Positions 1-8,337 are shown, counted from the stretch's first letter. The stretch: 24,083 nt of DNA from Sulfidibacterium sp964473895 (GCA_964473895.1 CAYYRE010000028.1:1-24083); one strand, 5' to 3'. Program-made: numbers and translations. Notes: a model not told the origin generated them from the sequence alone.

Positions 1-427
1 CAATCAGTTGTTGAAAATACCGGTAATAATTGTAGTTCAACAGGTTCATTACCTCATTATTGGGGCCGCCATGAATGTATATGTATGGCGGGTTGTTCAT
101 TTTTCGTTTACCGGTATCTTGTCCCCTTAGATTGATTTCCAGATTTTCATCCTCAGCCCAAAAGGCTACTCTATTATGGACGGGATAATCCAAGTAGTAA
201 ACTCCCGGAATTTTAAAGGAAAGCTTATAACTGTAGGTGGAGTCCGGCCGGATGGCGATGGTGTCAATGATGTTTTTTTTCAGGCCGTTTCGTTGGTAAA
301 GGGTGATAACGCTGTTTTTCCCCGGAAATTTGACTTTCCCTTTTATCGTGATCCTGTTTTGCTGATGTGTACAGGCTCCGGTAAAAAAAAGGACGATTAT
401 AAAAAACGATACATATTTTATTCTCAT
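1..427 (-). CDS. Lipoprotein, DUF4369/TlpA-like N-terminus (partial, cut by window edge)
   Basis: I translated this by hand on the minus strand: 142 codons from the ATG at 427-425, still open at base 1. The N-terminus is a lipoprotein signal (MRIKYVSFFIIVLFF, then TGAC with the lipid-accepting Cys at residue 19). It is followed by a beta-rich stretch (ITIKGKVKFPGKNSVITLY, then IDTIAIRPDSTYSYKLSF) of the kind seen in DUF4369-type domains that precede thioredoxin domains in Bacteroidota. The thioredoxin half, if present, lies outside the window. It starts 27 nt after the stop of the TlpA lipoprotein upstream (455-1849) on the same strand, so the two are probably co-transcribed. The signal peptide and open frame are seen directly; the family is inferred from the fold pattern and the neighbour. 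Confidence 0.72.
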   Translation of the reverse strand, partial: MRIKYVSFFIIVLFFTGACTHQQNRITIKGKVKFPGKNSVITLYQRNGLKKNIIDTIAIRPDSTYSYKLSFKIPGVYYLDYPVHNRVAFWAEDENLEINLRGQDTGKRKMNNPPYIYIHGGPNNEVMNLLNYNYYRYFQQLI

Positions 428-454
428 GGTGGTTGGGGTTTTAAATAAAAGAGA

Positions 455-1849
455 CTAATGGCGAAAATGCCGGGAGATTAAACTGTCCAAAACGTGTCTG
501 ATGGTTTTTGATGAAGGTCTCGGGGCGCTGGCTGCAATAATTTTCCCGTTTTCATCAATCAAAATGGAGCGTGGAATCAAACTGACGCCCAATTGTCTGA
601 GAAATTTACTGGCAATAACATCTCCGGTTATCAGTTGTACTCCGCCGAGGTTTTCCTTCTTTACCATTTCTTTCCATTTTTTCATATCTTTTGCTTTATC
701 AATGGAAATTCCTACAAAAACGATGGGCTTGTTTTTGTACTCTGACATGAGTTTTTTCAGGTAAGGGATTTGTCTTTTGCACGGACCGCACCAGGTAGCC
801 CACACTTCAATGTACTTTATTTTGCCTTTTAAGTCCGAAAGTTTGGTTTTACCGCCTTGAATGTTGGTGTATTCGAAATCGGGCGCTGGTGCACCCGGTT
901 TTGTATTTTGATATCTTTTATAAAGTTTTTGAAAATATTTTTTTCTTTTGGGGTCTTTAATGAGCGGCATGAGTTGCTCATAATCCGAAACGAAATTTTT
1001 ATTATTCATTCTTAATTTGTTGGCGGCAAAAGCACTGGCAACCATCCCTTTAATTTCCGGTGATTGAATTTTAGTCAAATATGATTTAATAAACCGGATA
1101 GGGGATAAAGTGCTGTCTGCAGCAAGGGCTTTTTCCATTTCCAATTTCCATACCGAACGCACCAGCGTTTTGTAAGCATTGCTGTAATGAAAACTGAATG
1201 TGTCGTTTAAGTTCAAATGGATTAACGGTGCATAATAATTTTGGGGCAGCCGGGGCTTGGTTTTATTAAATCTTTCATAATAAAGAGGGTATTTGTATAG
1301 CTGCAATAAATAATTGTTGTTATTGATACAAAGTTGGATGGCTTTTTCTTTCGGATTTAATTGGGAGTTTTTCACCATTTCATCCAGCTCGGTTTTTGTT
1401 TCTTTTAAAAGCTTTATATGCGCTGCCGGATCCATGCTGTAAAAGGTTTTTCCGGGGCCAAATTTGGTTTTCGAGAGCTGGATTCCCTGGGTATTCAATG
1501 TGTTGATCAAACTCTCGCTGCCTTTGAAAGAGACCGATTTTGGGAAATTTTTAAAGTCTATTTGAATGGAAAGTGTACCCCCTTTTTTTAAAAAAACGGG
1601 AAGGTTTACACGGTTCGTTATAAAATTATAATAAGTATCCCGGGGAATGTTCAGGGTATCCTGGAAAGAACCATAGGAAGAAACTTTGATTAATTTCCTG
1701 TAGGACCCATCGTAATTGATTATCCTAATGGTTTGCGACTGATGGTTGATGAGTTTGCCGGAAATTTCAGCCGGACCTTCTTTTTTTCCCGTACAGGAAA
1801 AAAGTCCTATAATGAAAAGGAATAAAAAAAATGATGAAAAAGATTTCAT
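455..1849 (-). CDS. TlpA-family thioredoxin-fold lipoprotein (thiol-disulfide oxidoreductase)
   Basis: 464-residue lipoprotein: signal peptide, then lipobox LFSC with Cys19. An N-terminal beta-rich DUF4369-like domain (about 25-110) is followed by a helical linker and a C-terminal thioredoxin domain (about 320-460). The redox motif WCGPCK sits at residues 353-358 (active cysteines 354 and 357) and the cis-proline motif SLIPRS has Pro426. The family reduces or exchanges disulfides outside the cytoplasm; lipidation places it on a periplasm-facing or outer-membrane leaflet. It follows susD after a terminator, and a second protein of the same N-terminal type lies immediately downstream. SusCD loci with attached TlpA lipoproteins are common in Bacteroidota. 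A role in handling cysteine-containing or peptide ligands imported by the locus is inference only. The start is chosen by the signal peptide. Confidence 0.9.
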   Translation of the reverse strand: MKSFSSFFLFLFIIGLFSCTGKKEGPAEISGKLINHQSQTIRIINYDGSYRKLIKVSSYGSFQDTLNIPRDTYYNFITNRVNLPVFLKKGGTLSIQIDFKNFPKSVSFKGSESLINTLNTQGIQLSKTKFGPGKTFYSMDPAAHIKLLKETKTELDEMVKNSQLNPKEKAIQLCINNNNYLLQLYKYPLYYERFNKTKPRLPQNYYAPLIHLNLNDTFSFHYSNAYKTLVRSVWKLEMEKALAADSTLSPIRFIKSYLTKIQSPEIKGMVASAFAANKLRMNNKNFVSDYEQLMPLIKDPKRKKYFQKLYKRYQNTKPGAPAPDFEYTNIQGGKTKLSDLKGKIKYIEVWATWCGPCKRQIPYLKKLMSEYKNKPIVFVGISIDKAKDMKKWKEMVKKENLGGVQLITGDVIASKFLRQLGVSLIPRSILIDENGKIIAASAPRPSSKTIRHVLDSLISRHFRH

Positions 1850-1882
1850 TTCTTATTTTTATGATGGATAATTCGGATGAAA

Positions 1883-1918
1883 GAAACACAGGGCCGTTTG
1901 TTTCCGGCCCTGCGTTTC
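1883..1918 (-). terminator. Intrinsic terminator after susD
   Basis: Inverted repeat with 14-bp arms (1883-1896 and 1905-1918) and an 8-nt loop, 12 nt beyond the susD stop. The one non-Watson-Crick position is a G-U pair when transcribed from the minus strand but an A-C mismatch from the plus strand, so the hairpin is built for minus-strand RNA. It is followed on the minus strand by a short T-rich stretch (TTTCTTTC). It should separate susC-susD transcription from the TlpA genes, or reduce read-through into them. Confidence 0.7.
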
Positions 1919-1930
1919 AAGATAAAGATT

Positions 1931-3310
1931 TTAGTATCCCGGATTTTGAACCATGTTGGGATTGGCATCCATCTCGGTTAACGGGATGGGGAATATGGTT
2001 AAATTATTTGGGTAAGCAATCGTTATGGGGGTTTCGGTTGGGCCACTGTATTTGATAAAATTCATTTTGTTCCGTGTCAAGTCAAACAACCGGTGCCCTT
2101 CAAACATAAGTTCTTTTCTTTTTTCACTCAAAATCACTTGCATCAAGGCATCACCCGATTCGGTATAAGGGGCGGCTGTGGGATTTGCCCTGAGCCGGAT
2201 GGCGTTGACAAGGTTCCTTGCTTCCGTTTCGTTTGCAGTTCCGCCCATGTGGACCAGTGCCTCCGCTTTAATCAGATAGACTTCCGAAAGGCGGATAATG
2301 GCATTGTTATTGTCTTTGGTACTGTAGGCCGGATATTTTAAAGCCTTATTGTTTACGATCAACTGTTTCCTGACATCGTTGGAGTCGAGTAAATTGTACA
2401 GGTCGTTGGTGGCAAGCAACCGCGGTCTTCCGTAATAATAAGGCAAAGAAGAGTATCCCGAATTATCCGTGTAGGTATTGACAATGGAAAAAATCGACTC
2501 GGTGGTGTGATCTTTAGTCCAACTTGCAACGTAATCGGCATTGGAAATCAGGGAGTATTTCCCGCTGTTAATGACCTCTCCCGCCAACTTGTTGGCTTCA
2601 CTCCAGTTTCCCATGTAAAGGTAGATTCTTGCCAATAATGCTTTGGCGGAATATTTGTTCAAATAATACGGAGAAGGTGCATCATCGGCCATAAGGGAAA
2701 TCCCTTTATTGAAGTCATCGATAATCTTAGAATATACTTCGGCAGTGGTACTTCTTGCCGGATTTACGATTTCTATCCCGACTTTTTGTTCGTCCACAAT
2801 GGGTACGCCCAAATGAGAAGCATCGGAGGTAAAATTGTAAGGCTGGGCAAACATTCTTTGCATATCGAAGTAGGTTAACCCGCGGGCTACATAAAGTTGT
2901 CCTATCAAGTCGTTGGCCTTATCCTGATCTCCGCCAAAATCAAATCCTTTGGCTTTTCTGATAAGAATAGAGGTTTGTGCAATACTGGCAGACATTTCGT
3001 CCCAGGTTTTTCTAACCATGCGGTTGTCGGGTTGTGTTTGGTATTTATCAATATCGGTAAATAAATAGTAATTGTTGTTTTTCACATTATCGGACATCAG
3101 GTCGGGAAGTAGTACAAAATAAGAACCGTAATAATAAGGGCTTTGTAAAATGTTGTATTCCCCGTTTACAGCACTTTTAAAGGTGTTGTAATTGGTGAAA
3201 ACGTTGTCGATGGTGATTTTGTCGTAAGGCTTTTTATCTAAAAAATCCTCTTTGTTGCAAGCGCTCAGGGCGAAGACCATCCCAATAAATAAGATATATT
3301 TTGTTTTCAT
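1931..3310 (-). CDS. SusD/RagB-family outer-membrane nutrient-binding lipoprotein
   Basis: 459 residues with a lipoprotein signal (ALSAC, lipid-accepting Cys18) followed by the family's N-terminal signature NKEDFLDKKPYDKI. The middle carries TPR-like helices (for example YSAKALLARIYLYMGNWSEA). The C-terminus shows the SusD hallmark LSEVYLIKAEALV, then ILSEKRKELMFEGHRLFDL, and ends MVQNPGY. SusD proteins are surface lipoproteins that close over the extracellular face of the SusC barrel and capture ligand. The gene lies 44 nt downstream of susC on the same strand, the usual order. It is somewhat shorter than many family members (500-600 residues). No glycoside hydrolase, protease or other degradative gene is in the window, so the ligand cannot be named. 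Confidence 0.95.
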   Translation of the reverse strand: MKTKYILFIGMVFALSACNKEDFLDKKPYDKITIDNVFTNYNTFKSAVNGEYNILQSPYYYGSYFVLLPDLMSDNVKNNNYYLFTDIDKYQTQPDNRMVRKTWDEMSASIAQTSILIRKAKGFDFGGDQDKANDLIGQLYVARGLTYFDMQRMFAQPYNFTSDASHLGVPIVDEQKVGIEIVNPARSTTAEVYSKIIDDFNKGISLMADDAPSPYYLNKYSAKALLARIYLYMGNWSEANKLAGEVINSGKYSLISNADYVASWTKDHTTESIFSIVNTYTDNSGYSSLPYYYGRPRLLATNDLYNLLDSNDVRKQLIVNNKALKYPAYSTKDNNNAIIRLSEVYLIKAEALVHMGGTANETEARNLVNAIRLRANPTAAPYTESGDALMQVILSEKRKELMFEGHRLFDLTRNKMNFIKYSGPTETPITIAYPNNLTIFPIPLTEMDANPNMVQNPGY

Positions 3311-3354
3311 GATTTTCTGTTTTTATAATATTTTGAATTATATTTTAGTTGGCC

Positions 3355-6300
3355 TTAAAATGACATGTTTAGTCCGAAATAAAATGTTTTGGAAGGGGGT
3401 GCATTGAAACTTGCATTTCCGGATAATCCTCCTATTTCGGGATCGTTCAGTAGCGTTTTGTCTTTTACATAAGTCCAAAGGTTATCTCCTCCCACATAGA
3501 CACGGAAAGTGCGGATAAATGTTTTTCCCAGGATATTTTTAGGGAAAGTATATGCCAACTCCACTTTTTTTAACCGGATAAAACTGCCATCGTGTAGCCA
3601 GCGTGAGGATTGGGACACAGAGCGTCTGTTTCTGAAAACATATTTGGGAACATCGGTAACATCTCCCGGCTTTTGCCACCGGTGATCATAAACATATTTT
3701 GAGGTGTTTCCGTAAGACCTCATGGCGAGGTAACCATTATCGTTTTGATACATTCCCAAAAGATCGAAGATTTGGCCTCCCCAGGAAGTATAAAACAGTG
3801 CGTTGAGGGAGAAATTTTTATAATAGAAAGTGTTGCCGAACGATCCGTAAAAATCGGGTGAGGTTTTCCCATGATCGTATTTTACGGCTTCTCTGTAATT
3901 GGTGGTGGTTTCTGTTTCCGTTGCATCTTTGTAATAAAGTTCCTCGCCGGTAGCAGGGTCTACTCCGGCATATCCGTAGAGATACAGGGTGTAAAAATCC
4001 TTTCCTACTTGCCGGTGATAAATGGAAGAAACAATGTCATCCGTTTTCAGTTGGGTAACTTTGTTTTTGTTGGAAGTAAAGGTGATGGAAGTGTTCCAGC
4101 GAAAACCGTTGTTGGCCGAGATGATATTTTTCGAATTAATGGCCACCTCAATACCGCCGTTGTGCATTCCCCCGAAATTTTGGAAAACATAGGAGTCGCC
4201 GTTAAAAGCTGAAATGGGTAAGTTAAACAACAACCGGGAGGTGTTTCTGCTGTAATAATCCACATGGCCCGAAAGCCGGTTGTCAAAAAGGGAAAAATCA
4301 ACCCCGATGTTTAATGATGCATTTCTTTCCCATCCCAGCAAGGCGTTTCCTGCCGAGGCAATGGTGGTCGCATTTAAATCATTGTAAAATGCTGTTCCGT
4401 TGAATGTTCCCACATAGTTATAATCTCCGATCTGGTCGTTTCCGTTGACGCCGTAACTGGTACGAAGTTTTAAAAAGTCAACGGCATCAACACCGTCCAT
4501 AAATGCTTCGTTTGAAATGTTCCACGCGGCTCCGAAAGCATAGAAATTACCGAAACGGTTGTTGGGACCGAATTTGGAAGAACCATCCCGCCGGAAAGAG
4601 GCATTAAATATGTATTTTTCCTTGTAAGAATAATCGGCGTTGACAAACAGGGAACGAAAAGCGGTTTCGTTTCTTTTGGTATAGGTATAAACGGTTTTCC
4701 CGTTGTCCAGCGTTATGGCTCCATCACGCAATTGATCCACACTGACATTGGTGATCCGTGCATCGGTAGCGCTGTATTCGGTCCCTGCAAAGGCATTGAT
4801 ACTATTGGCCTGATTAATGTTCCAACGGTACCTCAGAAGCGCCTTTGCATCCCAAATGTAAATGTTGGTATTTTTCTGGATACCGATACCGGAATGGCCA
4901 TTATTCAAACCCTTTCCGATATAACTTGGAAAGTTGTTGTAATTTACATTCATGTTGTAGTTGCCGCTGTACATGGCTTCAAAAACCAGATGAGGAAGGA
5001 TGTTGTAATTCAGATTAAATGCGCTTCTAAAACTGTTGGTCGTTAAGAGGCGGGTTTCTTCTTTTAATATCCCCAACGGGTTAATGCCGTAATTATAGCT
5101 GAGATCATAGGAGCCATCATCGTTGTAAACTTTAAAATCGGGTCTTAGCGTGTACATACTCCAGAAAGGATTGTAAAAAGAGGCCCCGGTTTCATAGTTG
5201 TCCGATTTGGTTCTCGAGTAGCCGATGTCGGTGGTGATTTTTATTTTGTCAATGACACGCGTATCATACCTTACCCGCATGCTAAACCGGTCGAAGTTAA
5301 TTTCTTTGATGCCGGTTTTGTTGTTTAAATATCCCAACGAAAAATAGTACCGGTTAACCCCTTTGCTGCCCGAAAGGGATAAATTGTATTGCTGCAGGAG
5401 TGTTTGCCTTGTCAGTACATCTTCCCAATTGGTGTTTTGGTCGGGGTTGAAGGGGGTGTAATAGGGCCCCGGATTTTTTAAGAAGTTCAGCGCTTCTTCT
5501 TTGGTATCAATCCCATTGGTGGTGTTGTTGATTAAACCTTCCACATAAAGCTCTTCCAATTGAGGGGTGTTAAGGCTTTTGGCTATTTTGGTGAATTGAG
5601 AACCGCTCATTTGGGTTGAAAAAGTCACCACCGGGCGTCCGATTCTGCCGGATTTGGTTTCGATGACGATAACCCCGTTGGCCCCCCGTGAGCCGTAAAT
5701 ACTGGTGGCGGCTGCATCTTTTAAAACAGAGATAGACTTGATGTCATCCGGATTTAATGTGGATAAATCATATCCATCTGTTGTGGGGACCCCATCGATT
5801 ACATACAGCGGGCTGCCCGGAACGGAAACCAGCGGTTTTCCGAGTACCGATGTGGGCTGTCCCAGCCCCACATATCCTACGCCTTTCTGAAAAGCCGATC
5901 CGACACCGCGGATGATAACTTCCGGTGTGGCGAGCGGATGACTGTTGTCGTTTAGGACCTGTAATCCGGCCACACTTCCCTGCAAATTGGTTAAAAGCGT
6001 CGGGTTGTTGGAATTTTCATATTCTTTGCTGCTGATGTTTACGGCGGCAGCAGTAGATTTTACCCTTGTCAGTTTTTGATATCCCGTGGAAACAATTTGT
6101 ACTGTTTCCAGTTTCTTAACGGATTCGGAAAGCACTATGGTGATTTCTTTCCGGTTGTTCACTTGAATGGTTTTTGACTGGAATCCGATAAAAGATATTT
6201 TTAAAACCGCATTGGGACTGCTGACTTCCAAAGAGAATTTACCATCCTTGTCGGTGATGGTGCCGTTGGATGTTCCCACCTCAACCACCGATGCTCCCGG

Positions 6301-6750
6301 CAACGGTTCTCCTTTATTATCGGTAATTTTCCCCGATACCTTGTATTTTGCCTGCGCTACGGGTTGCTGGGAGGCGTTTTTTGTTTCGCGGGGTTTTAAT
6401 ATAATGACGGAATTTTCAATTTCATAGTCAATACCCATTTTAGGGAGTACTTCATTCAAAACCTTGCCCAGCGGCTGATGAATGATTTTGAGGGTTACTT
6501 TTTTCGACTCGAAGATTTTGGATTCTTTATACAAAAATCCAACTCCGGTTTGCGACTCAATGGATTCGAACATCTCAAAAAGCGTGGCGTCATGTAATTT
6601 TAACGTGACATACTTTCCGCTAAATATTCCAGCCTGTACTTGGAAGTTTAAAAGGGAAAGAAATAGGATCAATCCGGCCATAATCATTTTCTTTTTTAAG
6701 GTTCTCATGCCCGGCTTTGGCAAGAAACCATGAGAATAGAAATTTTTCAT
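3355..6750 (-). CDS. SusC/RagA-family TonB-dependent outer-membrane transporter with STN signalling domain
   Basis: 1131 residues. Signal peptide to about residue 40 (cleavage near QVQA-G), STN (secretin/TonB short N-terminal) domain about 47-120, carboxypeptidase-regulatory-like domain about 136-210 (VSGKITDNKGEPLPGASV), plug about 214-370 (IRGVGSAFQKG, then SPLYVIDGVPT and AAATSIYGSRGANGVIVI), then a 22-strand-type barrel ending in FGLNMSF with terminal Phe. It imports ligand handed over by SusD using TonB energy. The STN domain normally touches a FecR anti-sigma factor in the periplasm, and a fecR gene lies just upstream, so ligand-responsive autoregulation is likely. I keep the long N-terminus (internal Met at 15 and 22 are alternatives) because STN-type SusC proteins often have such extended leaders. 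The start codon overlaps a possible antisense promoter at 6750-6757. Confidence 0.96.
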   Translation of the reverse strand: MKNFYSHGFLPKPGMRTLKKKMIMAGLILFLSLLNFQVQAGIFSGKYVTLKLHDATLFEMFESIESQTGVGFLYKESKIFESKKVTLKIIHQPLGKVLNEVLPKMGIDYEIENSVIILKPRETKNASQQPVAQAKYKVSGKITDNKGEPLPGASVVEVGTSNGTITDKDGKFSLEVSSPNAVLKISFIGFQSKTIQVNNRKEITIVLSESVKKLETVQIVSTGYQKLTRVKSTAAAVNISSKEYENSNNPTLLTNLQGSVAGLQVLNDNSHPLATPEVIIRGVGSAFQKGVGYVGLGQPTSVLGKPLVSVPGSPLYVIDGVPTTDGYDLSTLNPDDIKSISVLKDAAATSIYGSRGANGVIVIETKSGRIGRPVVTFSTQMSGSQFTKIAKSLNTPQLEELYVEGLINNTTNGIDTKEEALNFLKNPGPYYTPFNPDQNTNWEDVLTRQTLLQQYNLSLSGSKGVNRYYFSLGYLNNKTGIKEINFDRFSMRVRYDTRVIDKIKITTDIGYSRTKSDNYETGASFYNPFWSMYTLRPDFKVYNDDGSYDLSYNYGINPLGILKEETRLLTTNSFRSAFNLNYNILPHLVFEAMYSGNYNMNVNYNNFPSYIGKGLNNGHSGIGIQKNTNIYIWDAKALLRYRWNINQANSINAFAGTEYSATDARITNVSVDQLRDGAITLDNGKTVYTYTKRNETAFRSLFVNADYSYKEKYIFNASFRRDGSSKFGPNNRFGNFYAFGAAWNISNEAFMDGVDAVDFLKLRTSYGVNGNDQIGDYNYVGTFNGTAFYNDLNATTIASAGNALLGWERNASLNIGVDFSLFDNRLSGHVDYYSRNTSRLLFNLPISAFNGDSYVFQNFGGMHNGGIEVAINSKNIISANNGFRWNTSITFTSNKNKVTQLKTDDIVSSIYHRQVGKDFYTLYLYGYAGVDPATGEELYYKDATETETTTNYREAVKYDHGKTSPDFYGSFGNTFYYKNFSLNALFYTSWGGQIFDLLGMYQNDNGYLAMRSYGNTSKYVYDHRWQKPGDVTDVPKYVFRNRRSVSQSSRWLHDGSFIRLKKVELAYTFPKNILGKTFIRTFRVYVGGDNLWTYVKDKTLLNDPEIGGLSGNASFNAPPSKTFYFGLNMSF

Positions 6751-6757
6751 AAGTTTG
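6750..6757 (+). promoter_or_regulatory. Candidate -7 box (TAnnTTTG) of an antisense transcript at the susC start
   Basis: TAAGTTTG on the plus strand matches the Bacteroidota -7 consensus TAnnTTTG exactly. I see no good TTTG -33 element at the usual distance; the nearest, at 6716-6719, is about 30 nt away, which is too far. Transcription would start near 6763 and run away from susC coding sequence through its 5' leader to the terminator at 6803-6833. No plus-strand protein gene follows, so a short non-coding RNA is the simplest use. Confidence 0.42.
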
Positions 6758-6762
6758 CCTGT

Positions 6763-6833
6763 TAATTATTAATTAATACTAAAAAAGGATTCTCCTTTTT
6801 TGCGGAATATGTTGCAGCATATTCCGTTTTTTT
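6763..6833 (+). ncRNA. Candidate cis-antisense small RNA opposite the susC leader (DonS-like arrangement)
   Basis: The interval lies between a perfect -7 box (6750-6757) and an intrinsic terminator, giving an RNA of about 70 nt antisense to the susC 5' leader. It would contain two hairpins: 6781-6789 with 6793-6801 (9 bp, 3-nt loop) and 6803-6811 with 6818-6826 (9 bp, 6-nt loop, then T7). Bacteroides fragilis DonS and related RNAs are short cis-encoded antisense RNAs at the 5' ends of susC homologues that repress the locus; position, size and orientation here match that arrangement. There is no sequence comparison behind this. The 5' end is estimated from the -7 box. Confidence 0.4.
6803..6833 (+). 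terminator. Rho-independent terminator on the plus strand upstream of susC
   Basis: A perfect 9-bp stem (CGGAATATG at 6803-6811 pairing with CATATTCCG at 6818-6826), a 6-nt loop and seven T residues on the plus strand at 6827-6833. On the minus strand the hairpin is followed by A residues, so it would not terminate susC-direction transcription. No plus-strand coding gene ends here, which is why I connect it to the candidate antisense RNA. In the minus direction it may be a structural element of the susC leader. Confidence 0.68.
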
Positions 6834-6836
6834 ATT

Positions 6837-7012
6837 AAAGTTGTTTAAAGTTTACAAAACGTAAATTTGCTAAGAACCTGATCAATCAGCAAATAAATAT
6901 CTTTTTTATATACCTACCCCTACACCCCTTCAAGAAGGGGAATATTCGGTATTTATTTGCTGATTGACAATACATTATAAACAATATTTTCAGGTAAACT
7001 TTAAACAACTTC
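6837..7012 (+). repeat. MITE-like inverted-repeat element, copy 1 (176 bp)
   Basis: Non-coding element with terminal inverted repeats: 6838-6855 and 6994-7011 are perfectly complementary over 18 bp. Inside is a second perfect 16-bp inverted repeat (6884-6899 with 6950-6965) and a central 7-bp hairpin (6925-6931 with 6934-6940), so the whole unit can fold as one long hairpin. ATT flanks both ends (6834-6836 and 7013-7015), consistent with a 3-bp target duplication. A second copy, inverted and about 90% identical by my hand alignment apart from a 22-bp central length difference, lies at 22896-23093. It has no coding capacity, so movement would need a transposase supplied elsewhere. It occupies most of the fecR-susC spacer and reaches into the fecR stop codon. 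Confidence 0.85.
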
Positions 7013-8213
7013 ATTTCTTACTAATGACCACTGTTTTACCTGTTATTTTAAATTGAATGCTGTTTGTTTGTTCCATTAACCGAATGATAATATTGAAATC
7101 CTCGAAACGCGGGATTTTCCCGGAAAATTTTAACCGGCTGGTTGCAACATCGTTAAAAAACACATGGATATCGTACCATCTGCCCAGTTTGTTAAAAATC
7201 TGTTCCAGCGTTTCATTTTTAAATAAGAAAACCCCTTGGGTCCATGAGGTGTAAATTTTTGTGTCCACCGTATGCACATGAAGTTTTTGAATCGCTCCTT
7301 CTTTTTTTATAAAAGCCTGCTGAGAGGGTACCAGTATTGCCGATTGAAATTTACCACTCATTTTTTCGCTAACCAATACTTTTCCTTCTACCAATGTGGC
7401 TTGTGCAAAGTTGTCATCCGAATAATTTGAAACGTCAAACTCTGTACCCAATGCTTTTACAACCAGGCCGTTTGCATGAACGATAAAAGGGTGTTTGGGG
7501 TCTTTCGATACTTTAAAAAAGGCTTCTCCTTTTAAATAAACATTCCGCTCTTTTCCGGTAAAAACACTGGGATACTTTAATTGGGAGGCAGCATTTAACC
7601 AAACCTTGGTACCATCCGAAAGAATCACGACAATTTCTCCGCCCCGCGGGGTTACCAATGTGTTCATCTCTATTTTTTTACCGGTCGCAACCTTTTTGTT
7701 GTATTCCACTTTTCCGGAGTCAATTTTTATCCTGACTTGTTTGTCCGGGAGGCTTACCGTGGTGTCTTTTTTCCCCAGTTCAATTTGCCGGCCGTTCCCA
7801 AGGATAAGTTTTGCTTTGTATTGTCCCGGTACGATTTGTGCCGTTTTTCCAATATTATTCTTTGTTTGTTGTACGTTCTTTTTAAAGAGATACCAACCTC
7901 CGTATGCCAGCATGAGCGGAATAATCACGGCGGCGGCGTACTTTACAAAGGGGATTCGTTGTAAAAACCGTTTCCGTTTTTGTGCGCCGATTTGTTCTTG
8001 AATTTTGCTCCAAATCTTCTCTTTATCCAATGACTTGATGATTTCTTCGCGTTCTTCCCAATTTTTTTGATTCCTTATGCTGTTCAGGAGGTCTTGATGG
8101 GCAGGATCTTCTTTTAGCCAACGCATAAAATCTTCCAAATCATTGTCCGACAGGTTGTTGAGAAGATAACCTGCAATGAGTTTGCTTATCTTGATATATT
8201 TTAATTCGTCCAT
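7011..8213 (-). CDS. FecR-family anti-sigma factor (FecR domain plus DUF4974)
   Basis: 400 residues. A cytoplasmic N-terminal region (1-87) of the sigma-binding type, one transmembrane helix about 88-110 (YAAAVIIPLMLAYGGWYLF), a periplasmic FecR domain about 184-282 (TPRGGEIVVILSDGTKVWLN, then GEAFFKV and ALGTEFDV) and a C-terminal DUF4974 domain about 327-395. These proteins hold an ECF sigma factor at the inner membrane and release it when an STN-bearing transporter signals ligand. The partner transporter is the susC gene downstream. The usual ECF sigma gene is not upstream: the next gene is an unrelated lipoprotein. The stop codon TGA is formed across the junction with the repeat element (T from the flank, GA from the element), so the last residues may have been altered by its insertion, though the protein looks full length. 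Confidence 0.93.
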   Translation of the reverse strand: MDELKYIKISKLIAGYLLNNLSDNDLEDFMRWLKEDPAHQDLLNSIRNQKNWEEREEIIKSLDKEKIWSKIQEQIGAQKRKRFLQRIPFVKYAAAVIIPLMLAYGGWYLFKKNVQQTKNNIGKTAQIVPGQYKAKLILGNGRQIELGKKDTTVSLPDKQVRIKIDSGKVEYNKKVATGKKIEMNTLVTPRGGEIVVILSDGTKVWLNAASQLKYPSVFTGKERNVYLKGEAFFKVSKDPKHPFIVHANGLVVKALGTEFDVSNYSDDNFAQATLVEGKVLVSEKMSGKFQSAILVPSQQAFIKKEGAIQKLHVHTVDTKIYTSWTQGVFLFKNETLEQIFNKLGRWYDIHVFFNDVATSRLKFSGKIPRFEDFNIIIRLMEQTNSIQFKITGKTVVISKK

Positions 8214-8317
8214 TGGGGGATGTTCCTTTTATTTATACAACACGCTCGGGCGGAAAAAGGGTGACAACGAGGCGTTTTTTTCTAAAAAAATTTTGCTCTC
8301 AAAAAGGAAGCCTTATG

Positions 8318-8337
8318 GGGCAAAACCTTGTTTGCCC
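8318..8337. other. Small inverted repeat upstream of fecR
   Basis: A 7-bp perfect stem (GGGCAAA at 8318-8324 with TTTGCCC at 8331-8337) and a 6-nt loop, about 105 nt upstream of the fecR start. No T-tract follows on either strand, so it is not a convincing terminator. It could be an operator or leader structure for fecR. I see no clear TAnnTTTG box between it and fecR. Confidence 0.3.
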
